From: Auanema rhodensis
Taxonomy: Eukaryota; Nematoda; Chromadorea; Rhabditida; Rhabditidae
Reading direction: 5' to 3'
Assembly (NCBI GenBank): GCA_964057225.1
Contig: OZ059900.1
Span: 9,930,501 to 9,994,500 of the forward strand
DNA length: 64,000 bases
Below are positions 25,464-39,276 of this stretch, in pieces (positions within the stretch are counted from its first letter, which is position 1; each line of letters opens with the position of its first letter). The position numbers and the translations under genes are program-made. Under the pieces are notes generated by a model. The model worked only from the letters and a program-made list of their open reading frames with translations, was not told where the DNA came from and made no database searches.

Positions 25464-28400
25464 CTCTATTTCATTCTTTCTCTCTCTCTCCCTTTCTCTC
25501 ATTTTTTCTCTTCTCCCGCTTGCATAATTCTCAATCTGGTCTTTTATCTCATTAATCTTATAAATGAAAATATTTATTTTTTCTCAGAAAAAAATAAAAA
25601 CGAATTTACTTTTGTTTACTCGGCCTTTCTAACTTAATGTATGATCCACTATAATTACAATATCTTATTGGTGTTGTTGTTATTGATGTTGTTTTTGTTT
25701 TACAATACGTATATCATTTACACTTTATTTCAATCAGAATATCATTTATTTTCTACACCAATATCATGCTTTTATCCCATTCTCACATCAATCAAAAACA
25801 ACAACAACAAGAAAAGGGAGCAATGGCAATGTCAATTCATTTCAAATCACTAGATACCGAACTAAACTGTCACTCACACAAAAAAACATCTACACTTTTA
25901 ATAATGTTTTTTTGTCTCAAAATCAGTTTCCTATTTTTCTTTTTTTTTTCCTCTAATTCATCATATATGCATTTTTTGTTTTGTTTTGTTTATTTTATAC
26001 TATTTTTCTCTTAGTATATCACTTTTTCTTTTTACATATATATATATATATATATATATACAGACATATATATATATATATATATATACATATTCTCTTC
26101 AATATTCATATATAATATTCAATCTCGTCGTTTTTATTGTATTGTTGATGTATTTAGTGATGTGCGTGATTGTCTTGCATTAATTCATCCCACCCTCCTC
26201 ATCTTCTTTCATTTTCTTCATAAATTATTGATAACTGTAAGAATTGATACTATTTTAGCATACCAATTTCAAGAAATGCGATCGATTAAATCACGTATCG
26301 CGGTATCCTGTTCATCCGTCAAGTTCGTCACCACACGATACTAAGTTTTCCAAGTCATACTTTAACAAGGATAGAAAGGTATGTCTCTTTCTCTTTTATC
26401 TATATAAACACATAGTATACAGTGATATATATATACTATATTTACACTATATATATATAGTTATAATTTTTATTTATAAATTAAAATAACAAATAAAACA
26501 AATCATTAATGAAAGTAGAGAGGGCCAGAATTTAGCCAGATTTAATTGAAATTTTGTTATTTTTTAAAATTTGTGATCGGAACAAAAAAAAGAAAATGAG
26601 CAAAAAATTGAATTGTTCGGCTGTCTCATCGGTTCAGACAAGCGAAATTTGTAACATTTCATAAATATTATAGCAATATCTTTCCATTTTTACATAAACA
26701 TCTATACTATATCATATAAATTTATATCTATACGTATAGTTATATATACTATATATATCTATAGTTATATATTTTCAACTCTACACACTTTATCTTTTCA
26801 AATACTAGCAACTATTTTGTCATTAAGCATGCGTATAAGCCTAAGGACATGAGGATATTCAATGCATCTCACTCACTAGTTGAATGCTAATGAGGCCAAT
26901 AAACTCATGTCATAAACCCAAGCCAATCTCTCCTCCTACCCTCCTCGCCTTACTACATTCTATGTTGTCATGTTTCTGAAGCGTATTTAACTCATACCTT
27001 ACATATTTAAGTTCTAATGCCAGTTTCCTTTTCCCCTTTTTTTTTTGTTGGGCCGATTTGCTCTAACAAATGTTTTATTTTGTCTTAATCTTAAGCATTT
27101 TCAAGTCAGAATAACTTTATTTTCTTCCATGTTAATCCATTTCTATGAAACCTTTTCTCATAAACTAGTATTAGACGAGAACTTGCACTTCTAAATATAT
27201 GGCCAATTTACCTTTTAGCCCAAAAAGCGTTAAGATTAACTTATATTCAAGAAAATTTCAACACTTCCTAAGTTCAGTGTACCAACCTCGGTGTCACCAT
27301 TTCATTTTGCTTCATTAACTTGTGTCCAAATTTAGAAAAATTTGTTCTCGTATCTACCTTGCCTCATATTTCTTCATCTCTAAGGTAGTGCTTTTCGGCT
27401 TAGTTTAAAGTAGAAAAAAGTTTCAAGACAGACTGCTTCCAGCATGCTCAGCAAGTCAACCGAAAGGTAATTTTACATTCTAACCTGACTCACTTTGCTC
27501 TTTCTCCTTTACTCACTTATTGCCTACATGCCAGGTATTTCCAGATGTATATTTATATTTCTCTCTCTCTCTCTTTCTGCCTTTGTATCTCATTTATGCT
27601 TAACAATTTAGAAAATAATGTTCAAGAAGACCATTTCATGATTTACTTCTTGCTCTTCTTCACTTCCTCATCATACTTATATTGTCTTAATCCATCTCCT
27701 GTAGATTATTCACATAATATACATTTTATACGCGTGAGAATTAGTGTATATATGTGAAAAAGTTGTTTGAACGCTCCTGATGACAGCTTGCAGATTTTCC
27801 GCAATGCAATGCGATAGTCTTACTAGCTATATACCGAACGCGTCTACAGCCGATGCCGAATCAAATGATAGCTTATGTTCTTTCCCGCACTCTGCCACTA
27901 TGATCTTGCTTGCCGACCTTTGAATGAACTCTGCCTTAGCTGCCGTCATTAGTCGAATCAGATTCTTTGTCCTTACTGACTGAGTCACACATCTTTGATC
28001 AGTTATGATATAGAGTCATGCGAAATCTATTTTCATCCATTCTTGTACTGAAGTATAAGATTGAAATTTTGAACCAGCAGTCAATTTCCTATGACAAAAA
28101 CTTCCTTTTCTCTCTGATTTGCTGTATAGCATTCCAAACCGCATACAACTTGTCATCATCATCATCATTTCATTCGATGGGTAAGTTTACAGCACTAGTT
28201 TACGCACTTCCAGCTGAAATGGTCCATCTTTTGTTCATTTAATCCCGTAAACGCAATGCTGAAATCATTGAGTGCATGCTACTAAAATGTTTTTTTCGCG
28301 AACCCACCACAATGCCCTTACTAAGCAATTTTCATGTAAATCAACGTACATGAATGTACAAATTGACAGAATTTAACACACTTTTTCTGTATTTTTTCTG

Positions 28401-29651
28401 TCACCAAATTGCTTTTTATTATTTTTTTTGTTTAATATCTTTTTCTCAATTGTTGTCGTCTACCTATCTTTATTGACCGTTTTTCTAATCTTCTCAAGTA
28501 TAACGTACATTCGTCTGCTCCCGATCTCAGTAATCCAAAACCAAATTCAACTTCATAGACGCTATTCATCAAAATATCAGCATTGGATATATATAATCCA
28601 TTTGATATATAAGAAAGTTAGTCTCAAACAACTTTTAGCTCATTTTTCACTTATTCTGCGTAAATGTATTAAATATATAAGCATTAATAGTATATGTTTA
28701 ATATATATTTGATTGAAAAATGCTTTTTAAATCAATCACCTACTTTTCAAACAAACTTTACAGAACCCCTAACGATTTTCGATCTCATTATAACTATTCA
28801 TAGATCTTCTTTTATGAACTAAGCGTACTTTGACAGACACCTACACATTTATTTCTGTATTTTTTGAACCAAATTCAAACTTTTTCTAAAAAATGCTTTG
28901 CCAGTTTTTTTGTAAAGTTATGAAAACTACTATTTTTCAAACAATTTTGTTGCTCTCCTCTTGCTTTGCCTCGTTAGGGTTCATTTTTTCTTGTCTGGTG
29001 TCAAGATAAAGTCAGAACAAAATTTACTCTATTCATCTTTTACACATACTTAGTTTATCAAACTGAAATGAATGCTAAATAAAAAGTCGGATTTGGCAAC
29101 AGCTTGACGAAACGTCGAAGCAATAAGAATAGTGACAGGAAGTGTGTGAAGCTGCACAGAATACGAACAAGTATCTATGGCTCGAAGCAACATGAGCTTT
29201 GGCACTGCTAATTGAGCGAATCTAACAGCTTAGTTACTTCCTCAGCGCTAAGTATTCTAATTTCTGCTCTTATTCTGTGCTGTCAAAGCAAAGCGTATTT
29301 CATGTGAAGCTCTGTAAGTTGTAACATCAACTTCTGCTTTGTCTTCCTCGCGTTCGACGTTGCGACTTTCTGTTCTCGCAACATCAAAAAGCTTTAAAAA
29401 AACTCTTTTTTACCCGTTTTTTTCTAATATTTCAACTTCTCATGTATCTTTCTTAAGCAACTAGTTAACTTTGAAAATTAAATTAAATTAAGTCTCATAC
29501 TTTAGCATAAATCTAATTTAAATCAAATCTATAGCTATTATATCCGTCAAGCATCATATATCTCGATCACCCAGTTATTTCTTAATTATATTCCAAATTA
29601 TATTATATATACATAGTTTTATTAAATTCAATGAAATATAGTGATATTCAC

Positions 29652-29655
<4 letters not shown>

Positions 29656-29694
<39 letters not shown>
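29656..29694. repeat. (AT)n microsatellite
   Basis: About 19 AT dinucleotides; a second tract of about 15 units lies at 29813-29842. Confidence 0.9.
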
Positions 29695-29695
<1 letters not shown>

Positions 29696-29811
29696 TATAC
29701 TATATATGTTTAATCAACTTCTTAAAATAGAAGAAGAAAAACATTTACATTTCTACAACTCTAAAATAATATAATTTACTATTCTAACATAGTATTTTGA
29801 AATGTTTATGT

Positions 29812-29844
<33 letters not shown>

Positions 29845-30542
29845 TCTTATTTTTTTTTCTTGAAAATATTTCTTGTTGATTTGATGATTTTTCAACTCAA
29901 CCTAGTCTGTCAATTTTTTTTTCATGTCAATCCAAAACTAACAAATAAGAGTCTTAATATGATTTATGTAAAACTTTCCATACATAGTAAAGCATAAGCT
30001 TTTTTTTTCTTTTTTTTTGCTACTTTTTTCTTCTTTTGCTCATGTTTTTAGCATAATTAAGTTTACTATGCATTGAGTATATTGGCATAAAAGGTTCCTC
30101 TCAAACATTCACTTTGTCTCTTTCTCACTCTTTTGGCTAGCCAGCAAGACCGATGAGTTCAGCAATATAGATAGGATTTGTTAGAGAAACAGCAGCTAGT
30201 ATTGCTCATGCGATAATTTTGTCTGTCATCATATCAAAACTCTATTCGTCTCCTGTCTCGATGTCTGAATAAAAGGTCAGTCAAATTATCCATCGGAACG
30301 CTGCACTCTTCGTCCGTTAGGCCGACCAGTTGATCTTGTGTGCGCGTCTTTTGGTCATCTAAACTTCAGATGACTGATGTATTTGTTTCCTAGCATTTCG
30401 ATACAATAATTTACTTTCTCTCTGTGCTTCCTTTTACTTTCAGCTCATCTCTCGTTGACTCTTCTTCTACTCTATCATTCTTGTGTCTCATCCTATCTTC
30501 TGCCACTCGTAGCTCTCAACCGATCACTCAAGTAGTTGACAG

Positions 30543-30580
30543 ATGCCGAGCTGCTCGAATGGTTAGAAAGGCTTAACAAG
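30543..30580 (+). CDS. Candidate small upstream innexin exon (AELLEWLERLNK)
   Basis: Bounded by an AG acceptor (GTTGACAG) and a GTGTCA donor. Reads 2 nt plus 12 codons, AELLEWLERLNK, an amphipathic helix-like peptide, and ends in phase 0, which matches the shared innexin exon. An in-frame TAG just upstream means it must be an internal exon or start elsewhere. Weak donor; inference only. Confidence 0.25.
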
Positions 30581-31539
30581 GTGTCACACATATTCTTTTC
30601 TTATTCTACAATCTCATCTATCTCTCATATTCTCTTTCATTCTATCTATCCTGGTCTTTTTCTTCATTCCCTCCCTGTCTTTCGAATATTCGTTCCGCAT
30701 CCCTCAGTTTATTTTCAACGTCTTGTTCTTCTTCTTTTATCTATTTGACTGATTTGTACATCCTTGTCGCTGTCTGCCCTGAAATTCGCCTTCTCAAGTT
30801 AATTTCTCTTCATTTTTCTGAGCATGCCTCTCAATTTCTTTTTGTTTCCCATGCCTCTCATTTCCCAATTAAGTACTTTTTGATCTTTTTACTCCTCCTC
30901 TCATACTTTTCCTCACCCTTTTCCGTTGCTCTACTGGCCAATTCTCCTCCTACTCCCCTCTCCTATGTCTCCTGAGTTACTCGACTAGTCTAAATTTTCA
31001 ATTCTGTTGATTCGATTGTCTCTAATCGCTCCATATATTGCAATTCATCCATCACTTTTCAACACAAAAGCTGTTACTCATTCAGCTGCCCTATACTCAT
31101 TACATGTGAATATAACATGAACTTATTTAACTATATATCATTACCATTTCATCTTTGAAGTTTCAAAAACTATGTAATTGCTCATCATTCTATTTGCATT
31201 GCAAACATTCAATTTTACTTGAGAACAGTTGTCAAAAATCATTTAAAAAATCAGTTTTCAGCTAGTGCGAATGTATGCAATTATTGCATTTCTCATATTC
31301 TGAATATTTATTTTGGTATTAAATGCATTTAACACGTTCAATTTCTTTTATATCTCCTTGCTTATTCTCTGTTCTGTTCTTTTTTTCCTCTCTCCTGTTC
31401 TTGCCCAGTTTTCCGGTCATCCATTTGTCTATCTCTTCGAGTTCGACGAGTAACACCTGTTGTTGACAACAGAGAAGTTAACCTCTGGCAAAACATCGAT
31501 ATCAGAACATATATCCGACTTCTTCTGATGAAAACTAGC

Positions 31540-32480
31540 AAAAGCAGACATTTTGAGATGAAAAAGTAAGAGAGATCTCTAAAAGAGATAATGATTAGTG
31601 TATGTCATTGATAGATCATACAAATACTTTAAAATCATGGGAGATTCAGTTGATATGCAGGATGTTTAGGAGAGAATAGAAATGTAGTGAAGATAGACAT
31701 GTGAAGTAGAGAAGATGGGAAGAGAAAAGAAAAGCAGTGAGGTAACGATGGACGAGTGATATGAATTGTGAAAAAAGGTAGAAGACAAGTTCTTGCTCAG
31801 CAATTGCTTGCTTACAACAGTAGAGATGTGCTTCTCAGTGCTAGGTCTTGTTGTGTTTATGTATCTGTCCTGTAGAAAAGCTTTTGCAAAAAATTGAGAT
31901 AAAAGAGGTCGAAGTCACAAGATAAGAAGAAATATTACAATTTTGAGATTAATATACGAAAATTGCGAAGAGATATCAAATTTAAAAGAGCAGGGAGAGA
32001 GAGCAAGGAGAGAGAAAGAGATTAATTATATATAGAAGAGTAAGAAATGATACTTTCGAGGGTTAGAGATGTAAATATGAATACTCGGGTAGATTGATTA
32101 CGAAATTGGAGAGGATAAAGCTTACTAAAGTCTTAGAAAGAGCATAAATATGGGAGAGAAAGCAGACAACTAGACAGAAAGAGAGACTTAGAGATGGAAT
32201 CTGATGTCACGATAACCATACTAAGCAGTTAGAGATGCCAGACAAAGCAGCAGATGGCAACATAGTTGTAGTGGCAGGTCAATTAAAAAGTTAGAGAAGA
32301 AGAGAAAGTGCTAGAAAAAGATATTTAGATATAATAAGAAAAACAGAGAGAGAAAGTGAAAACGAGAGACGAGAAGGAAAAAAAGATAAAAAGAGATTGA
32401 AATAAAGAGAGAGAGAAAGACTCAACAATTTTAGAGATAAGCTATAAATACATGAGAAAAATACTAAGAAGTCAATCGGA
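31540..32480. repeat. GA-rich (polypurine) tract, about 0.9 kb
   Basis: The + strand changes abruptly from C/T-rich to A/G-rich (GAGAGA, AGAAAGAG and similar) over about 900 bp, then reverts. Not a clean tandem repeat. Confidence 0.6.
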
Positions 32481-33677
32481 ATGCCAAACCAATAGCTTTG
32501 GAGTGAAAATAAGGTGGAACATGATGACCAACCCGTTCGTCTAGCTTCTCTCCTCTTTGTGTTTTCACATGCTTCTTTCTCATTCGTCTTCTTCGAACTT
32601 CATGAACACCGACACCTCACTAGGCAGACTTCTTGATGCCAATTGCCATTTGTCTTTCCGACTTCCATAGCTGTCAGCTTTTCGATGCGCATGTCTGCAG
32701 TATTGGCTAGTCCACCACAAAAGCAGCAGCAGGCGCAGTTTCGACTGCACAGCATTTTTAGCACATTGAAAGCTACTGCTGTAGATGACCCATGAGAAAA
32801 GTTTGATGATTGAGTACAAAAATGAATAATAGCCCACTTGTTGCGAAGGCTAACTATTTCACACCCTTAACGCTGCTTCTTTCATCTTTGAGACGCGGAA
32901 GATCTGTTGCACAATCGTTTTTCAAATATCTAAAAGAAGTGGCAATGACTGCTGAAGGCAACAGAAGAGCAAACAACGTTGTTGTTTCTTATGTAAACCT
33001 TTCTTCTCATTCTGTTGCTTTTGCTCATTTACTTTCTTGCCACCCCTCTCTTCCTTATTCGCCGCCCTCACTCATTGCCTTCCTTATTTCATCTCAATTC
33101 TACTTCATATTAAAATCACTTTTAATATCCTTTTTGCTTTTATTCTCTTTTCATTTCTCTCTCTTTTCCTCTCTCTCAACATTTAAACGGTGTCCCTCCT
33201 TCTTCTCTTCATGTGCTCTTTCCTCTATTCCTTCCATTGCCATCGACTAATCCAACATCAGTCTCTTTAAGGTTTCCTTTCGTAGAACAACAAACGACAC
33301 CCTTGCGAGAAGAGATTAAAGTTTCAATAAACAAAACATACGATGCAGGCATTTAGTTCGTATTGCCTCCAACTATTTTATTTATTTTTTGAATTGAAAT
33401 AGGAATTCAACTATATCTTCTGATTTCATACAAATACCTTTGAGTTTTCATTCTTTTGTTTCTCTTTTTTCTTTTTTTTTTCAATTTCACCGGAAATGAA
33501 TTTAAGTAAAGTTTTGCTATAATATGAAATAGTTACACGAATATGCCGTTATATTATTTTTTCTCGTTCTGATATTCCGTAGTGCTTGTTCAATGCTCTC
33601 TCTCTTTTTTTCTTAATTATAAGAAAAAATATGCATTTTTTAGTAAAATTAAATTAATATATTCTATTGTTTTTTAG

Positions 33678-36600
33678 CTTTTATCAGCTGGAATGCTGCT
33701 ATACTACTTAGCAGCAATATTCAAAGGGTTACATCCCCGTGTTGACGATGACTTTGTGGACAAGCTCAACTATCATTATACGTCAGCTATTATCTTTGCT
33801 TTCGCAATCATAGTGTCAGCAAAGCAGTATGTAGGTATGTCAAACAAGCTTCATATTCCTTTTCTTATGTCAAATGCTGTCGCACTCATCATGTCATGCT
33901 TACTACGGATCAGATGAGAACGAGAAAAAAGAGTGAACAGAGTTTTTTTTCTGTTTTAATGACAGAGACGAACGAGAATCCTTGATCTGTGATCTGCTGT
34001 TTTTAAATCAGTCTTAAAGTTTCTTATCGTAAGCTTGGTAGAAAAGTTTTTATTCTTTTCGAGTGATTTCACAAAATTTTCTTTTTTCACTCATCTTGTC
34101 GACTATCTTTTCGTTTTTCTTGCAGTTCTCGGTAGAGAGAATGAAACGAAATTAGTCTCATTTGTCAATTTAAGATACTCTCCGTAAGCAGTAAAATGAA
34201 TCCAGTTGAGCTAACTATATTATAGATAGTCGAGTTAGGACTACCATAATCTGAGCATGGATTTTGATCATTAAGAGACACATAGCTCTCGTTAAATTAA
34301 CAGCAGAGCCTTGACCGAGTAAAGAATAAGAAAATATGTTTTGTCCGGTGTCAAATTCATCTGCTTAGCTACATCTCATTACCGATTTCTCAAATCACAA
34401 TGAAACTAAGTAGAGTTGCAAAACATTTTTAACGTTTTCAATAACGACAATTCTCAAGATTTTTATTTAAAAAAGTTGAAAATTGTAAATTTAAACAATT
34501 TGCTCAATTATTACATAGAAATGTTTGGTGAATATAATAAAATAAGCCCAAAAACTATGGATGCACTTCCTCATATATCAAAAGCGTTTTGTATATGTGA
34601 CAACTATGTGTCACATAGTAAACTGAAACGTCACATAGTCTTCAGCATTCAAGTACTAGTTAATTGTTATATACATTTGACATTATTTCAATAGAAAAAT
34701 GTCTAAAATGCGTAGGTGGAAATTGAAGATATACTGCTTAATCTTGAAGAATATTGAAAAATTTCAATTCGTTTCAATATATTTTGTTTCAGCTCTGACC
34801 AAAAATGATTGAATTATGAGTTAATACGCGAAATTATATGAAAAATCAACTTATACCGAACTTTTATTTCACAAATTCTACGTTTTCTCTGAAGTTTATA
34901 AAGCAAAGATTATGAAATTATAATTTTTATTTGAAAACTATTAGGAATATGATCGGATTGAACTGGATTATGGATTTTCATTAATACATCTTTCAATTCT
35001 ATTTTAGAGATTTGATAAGCTCAAGAAATTAATTTTTTCTTTCATTTAAAATTAGATTTTAATAAGCTTCGTTGTAGAACAGTTATATTTCAAATGAATA
35101 TCATAATATTGAATCAAAACTGGCTAAATGAAACTAATAACCTTTCATACTACGTATTAATTTGCATTTTTCAATTTATAAATAATCTTAAATATGAATT
35201 AAAAGCATAATATTGAACATATCAGAGCATTTTCAACAAGTGACAAACTTTTAAATGTTGGAAAAATACGAAAAAAATAAAAATTTACGTGAAAATTGTG
35301 GAAAAAATATAAATATTCTCAAAGATTTATATGAGATTAGTTATATGCACATGTTCTTGAACTGTAAACTTAACTATATATTAATATATAATAAATAGTC
35401 CAAGTTAATGGAAGATTGAGGAAATTTAACGTATTTCATTTAATGAAAAGTAAACAAAGCGTTAACTATTCGAAATTGTCTCATCCTGCTGATTCAAAAT
35501 GAAATTTCGGCAGGAAATTCGTTAAAACTAAAATTGAATTTTTCAAGAAAATCGAAAAATGACTATATTTTTAGATTTTTTTTTCTCACACAGACTAGAT
35601 GATATAGTGTGACAGTTGACTGAAAATAACGCAAATAGAATAATCATATAATCATTAACATGTTGCAGGTTATCCTATTCAGTGCTGGGTGCCAGCTCAG
35701 TTTACGGATGCTTGGGAGCAATATACAGAGAATTATTGCTGGGTAGAAAATACATATTACCTGCCATTAACAAGCGCTTTCCCATTAGAATATGGAGATA
35801 GAAGGTATGTTTTAAAAACATTCTTCTACAACTTGTTAAAGTTTACGCTGTAAAGCTCTTACTTTTTACATTGTAAAAGAATAGTTTCTTAATTATGCTA
35901 ATTATACTCAATTTGAATATTATAGAGCTCGGCAAATCAGCTACTATCAATGGGTACCATTCGTGCTCGCCTTAGAAGCTCTATGCTTCTATATACCTTG
36001 CATCATGTGGCGAGGCCTATTACATTGGCATTCAGGTATGATTTTTAAAAAATTTATTAAATTTGAAAAGGAAAATTAAAATTTTGAACAAAATTCTATA
36101 ATTTATTCCGAAAACTCGTTTCAACTATGAGTAATCTTAGTTTTTTTTCTTCAAATTCTATACACAAGAGAATCAACGGTATCTGACAAGTATATATACG
36201 GATGACAAATTGACAACGATAGCTGTTTGCAGGCATCAATGTGCAGTCTCTAACTCAAATGGCATGTGATGCTAGAATGATGGATGCGGATGCTCGTGCC
36301 GCAACAGTTCAAACAATAGCCGGACACATGGAAGATGCTCTAGAAATACAACGAGAGGTCTGCTTTCAACTCTTTTAAAATTTGTTATAGATATGTATAG
36401 GATATATTATGATAAATGAATTGAAAAGCTCAAAAGCGTGGGGAGTTTTGAGATGCGAATAAAGGAAGAGGCAAGAGCAGAATGAAAGCTTTTGAATAGT
36501 AAAAAGTTTGAAAGATGGAGAAGAATGAGAAAAGAATGTAAATTGAGCACGAGATAGGAACGTTATGATGGATTCCTAAAGCCTTATTGGCAACAAAAAT

Positions 36601-39276
36601 AGTTATGATGGAATAGGATCAGGGGAACATATAGCTGAAGGATAAGCTGAATCATTCACTTCTTTTAAGTTTTCTAAAAAAACAGAAAAAAAACAGATGT
36701 AACAAAATTTGCTTAACTATATACTATATTAGGGTTCAAATATTAGTGAGGAAATAAGTATATGATATAGTTTACGATACCAGATAAGTAAAATATGTAA
36801 TAATATTGTTATAGGTGACTGACGTATCTGGTTTGTGTGTTTCTAAACGATGGGGCAACTATGTGACGTGCCTATATGTATTTATTAAAATGCTATATCT
36901 AGGCAATGTGGTTCTTCAGGTAATATACTATTACTATAAAAAATATAATAATTAACTATATGTATATAACTATTTAAGGTTTTCATTTTGAATAGCTTTT
37001 TGGGTACTGATAACATGTTCTATGGATTTCATATCCTAAAGGACCTGTTAAATGGCCGTGAATGGGAAGTGAGCGGCAACTTCCCACGTGTAACCATGTG
37101 TGATTTTGAGGTAAGCACATACTCGTTATAATTATAATATGTTCATTAACTATATTCTAGGTCCGAGTACTGGGAAATGTTCATCATCATACAGTACAAT
37201 GTGTTCTCATGATTAACATGTTCAATGAAAAGATATTTTTATTTTTATGGTTAGTTACACTAATTATAATCAATTTCAATATATTTTCCTTTGATTATAG
37301 GTTCTGGTATTTTATGGTTTCAATCGTAACTGTAACATCGATGTTCCATTGGCTACTTATTTCATTTTTACCTGGACAACATATGAAATTTATAAGAAAA
37401 TATTTACGAGCTACTGATCTAGCTACTGATAGACAATCTGTGAAGAAGTTTGTTCACAAATTCCTTGGCTTTGATGGGGTAAAACAAGTTGTTTATTATT
37501 CTAATTAATGAATATATATATTCAGGTTTTCTGTATGCGAATGATATCAGCACATGCTGGAGATATCATGGCCACAGAACTTATCGTAGCGCTCTGGCAT
37601 AACTTTAACGATAGAGTAAGAAAGGTTAGTTGAAATAGCTTTTTTTACGTTCTTTTCAATTTGCAAATCAAATCAGATAAAATTTATTCCAAAACAAGAA
37701 AAAAAGAAAAAAAGAATATTTTGATTGAAAAATAATTTTTTTTTAAATTCTCATCACATCTCTCACACAGCCTGAAATCACCTACACTATAGGCACATAG
37801 GCACATATAGTCTTGATATTTTGATTTTTATTTTGATTATTTATACTAAATTATTTACCTTTATCAGCTATCGATTTATTTTTCTTTTGTTTTGTTTGTT
37901 ATGAAACTATTTTCAATTTTTCTCTATTAGATTAGGAATATTTTGAAATAGCTGATGCAAAAGACAAAAGTTTAGGTATAAAACTGAACAGAAAACATTC
38001 GTCAGCCACAAAGTTATTTCAACATACTCTCCATTCTTTGTGCTTAATTTAAAACATTTTTTTTTATTATTCTTTTTATTTATTTATTTTAATATTGATT
38101 TTTGTGTTTCAAACATAAAAACAGAAAAAGAAGTTGTCCATTGATTTGTTTGTTTCTAGTCAATGCAAGAGATAGGATTGGAGAACTAGGCAAATCTTTT
38201 TATGCATGTGTGTCTCATAATAGTCTCTTCTCTGCTGTCAAAAAACGGGACAACCAGCGGCCGCATACGATATTTGTCAGCTGATAACGTTGAACAAATA
38301 TCGCAAAAGGTCTAGTAAAACATTAGAAATATGCGAAATTTTCACTTCTCCTGTCCGGGTTGCTTGTTCTTCACTTTGTCAGCTAAGTTGTAAACATGAA
38401 TAAACTTTTTTTTTTGGATCAAAAAATGCGATATCAATTGAGAGAATAGAAAGTAAGGCATTTACACCGTATAGCCTTTTTTGTTCCAAAAAAAAGTTTT
38501 TGAAATGAACATTGGTTGCGCTTTTACTCTAGTTTTTCCCTTCCTCTCTCCCTCTTACCTCAATCTACACCTGTCTGATTTGTTTTATTCTTCCTTTTCG
38601 TTTGAAATAAAAAACTTCTAGTTATAACCTATATAAATAAGAGCCTGTGACGCACACTATACTATAGTTAACTTGATATGCTGTTGAATATTTCGAGTTG
38701 ATATCCCAAACTTCCCTACGTTACCCTCTCTTCCCTTTCCATGAATGCTGCTTCCTGTGATTGTCAAGTTGTTCAATATTTAGTATTATATATATTATAA
38801 TGTACATTGAATAATTAAAAACTATTTTCAGAGTCCAATTGAAATGTTCGAAGGTGGTGTCAGTCAATCTCCTAACAAACTTGATGCTAATTTTAAAACA
38901 TGGTTGCTAGGCCAGACAAGGTAACATATGAGTCATCGTTTGTCAAGCTAACAGTTTTTATACTCCATTAACTAATAAACAACTGTCAATTCTATATAGA
39001 TGTATACTATTTCTCGAGAAAAAAACTATTAATTTAAGGCAAAAACAATTTCCATAATCTTTAACAAACTGTTACTTGATTTACAACGTACTTACTCACC
39101 GTTACACTCATGCACCATGATTCCAATTCACTCAATCAATACCATAATGTCTGATCATAACTCACCGTCTTTTATGCTAATTTATTTTCAGATCCAAGCC
39201 GCAATTTGATGGTTCAAATCTAACACGAGCCAAACGACAACGACGTAAATCTGACGGATATTTCACCTTTGTATAG
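33678..39276 (+). CDS. Innexin gap-junction protein (UNC-7/UNC-9-like), 11 exons
   Basis: Innexins form the gap junctions and hemichannels of invertebrates: four-pass plasma-membrane proteins. Exons: 33678-33834 (ATG at 33693), 35669-35804, 35926-36035, 36233-36357, 36815-36919, 36979-37110, 37161-37249, 37301-37478, 37526-37624, 38832-38920, 39192-39276. From the ATG this is 1290 nt, 429 residues, all phases consistent. Family marks seen: TM1 ([17 protein letters not shown]), the first-loop Cys pair in [10 protein letters not shown] and QYTENYCWV, the hallmark YYQW at the start of TM2 ([16 protein letters not shown]), [19 protein letters not shown] in loop 2, and [15 protein letters not shown] in TM4. 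Overall closest to nematode UNC-7/UNC-9. The acceptor at 33678 adds LLSAG before the Met, so the N terminus probably comes from upstream exons in some isoforms. The C terminus ends YFTFV, a possible class I PDZ ligand (T at -2, V at 0). The paralogue cannot be named from sequence alone. Confidence 0.9.

Larger units (their letters stand above)
15115..33677. other. Long 5' region / first introns of the innexin, pyrimidine-rich
   Basis: About 18.5 kb without a convincing full-length coding exon. The + strand is strongly C/T-rich (many CTCTCT and TTTTCTTT runs) except at 31540-32480, where it becomes GA-rich. Microsatellites: (TA)n at about 19859-19892, 26036-26060, 26067-26090, 29656-29694 and 29813-29842; (CT)n at about 20286-20310 and 25430-25450; (CAA)n at 24686-24707. 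I interpret it as upstream regulatory and intronic sequence of the innexin, with small candidate first exons at 18449 and 30543. Confidence 0.4.

Noticed and set aside
25401-25637. Leu/Ser-rich + strand frame
   Set aside because: Encoded by a CTCTCT microsatellite.
27444-27466. Short ATG exon MLSKSTE-R with a GTAATT donor, considered as another innexin first exon
   Set aside because: It ends in phase 2, which is incompatible with both possible acceptors of the shared innexin exon.
32810-33250. 146-codon open frame on +
   Set aside because: The second half is a Ser/Leu/Phe run translated from C/T-rich DNA; no start context, homology or splice consistency.
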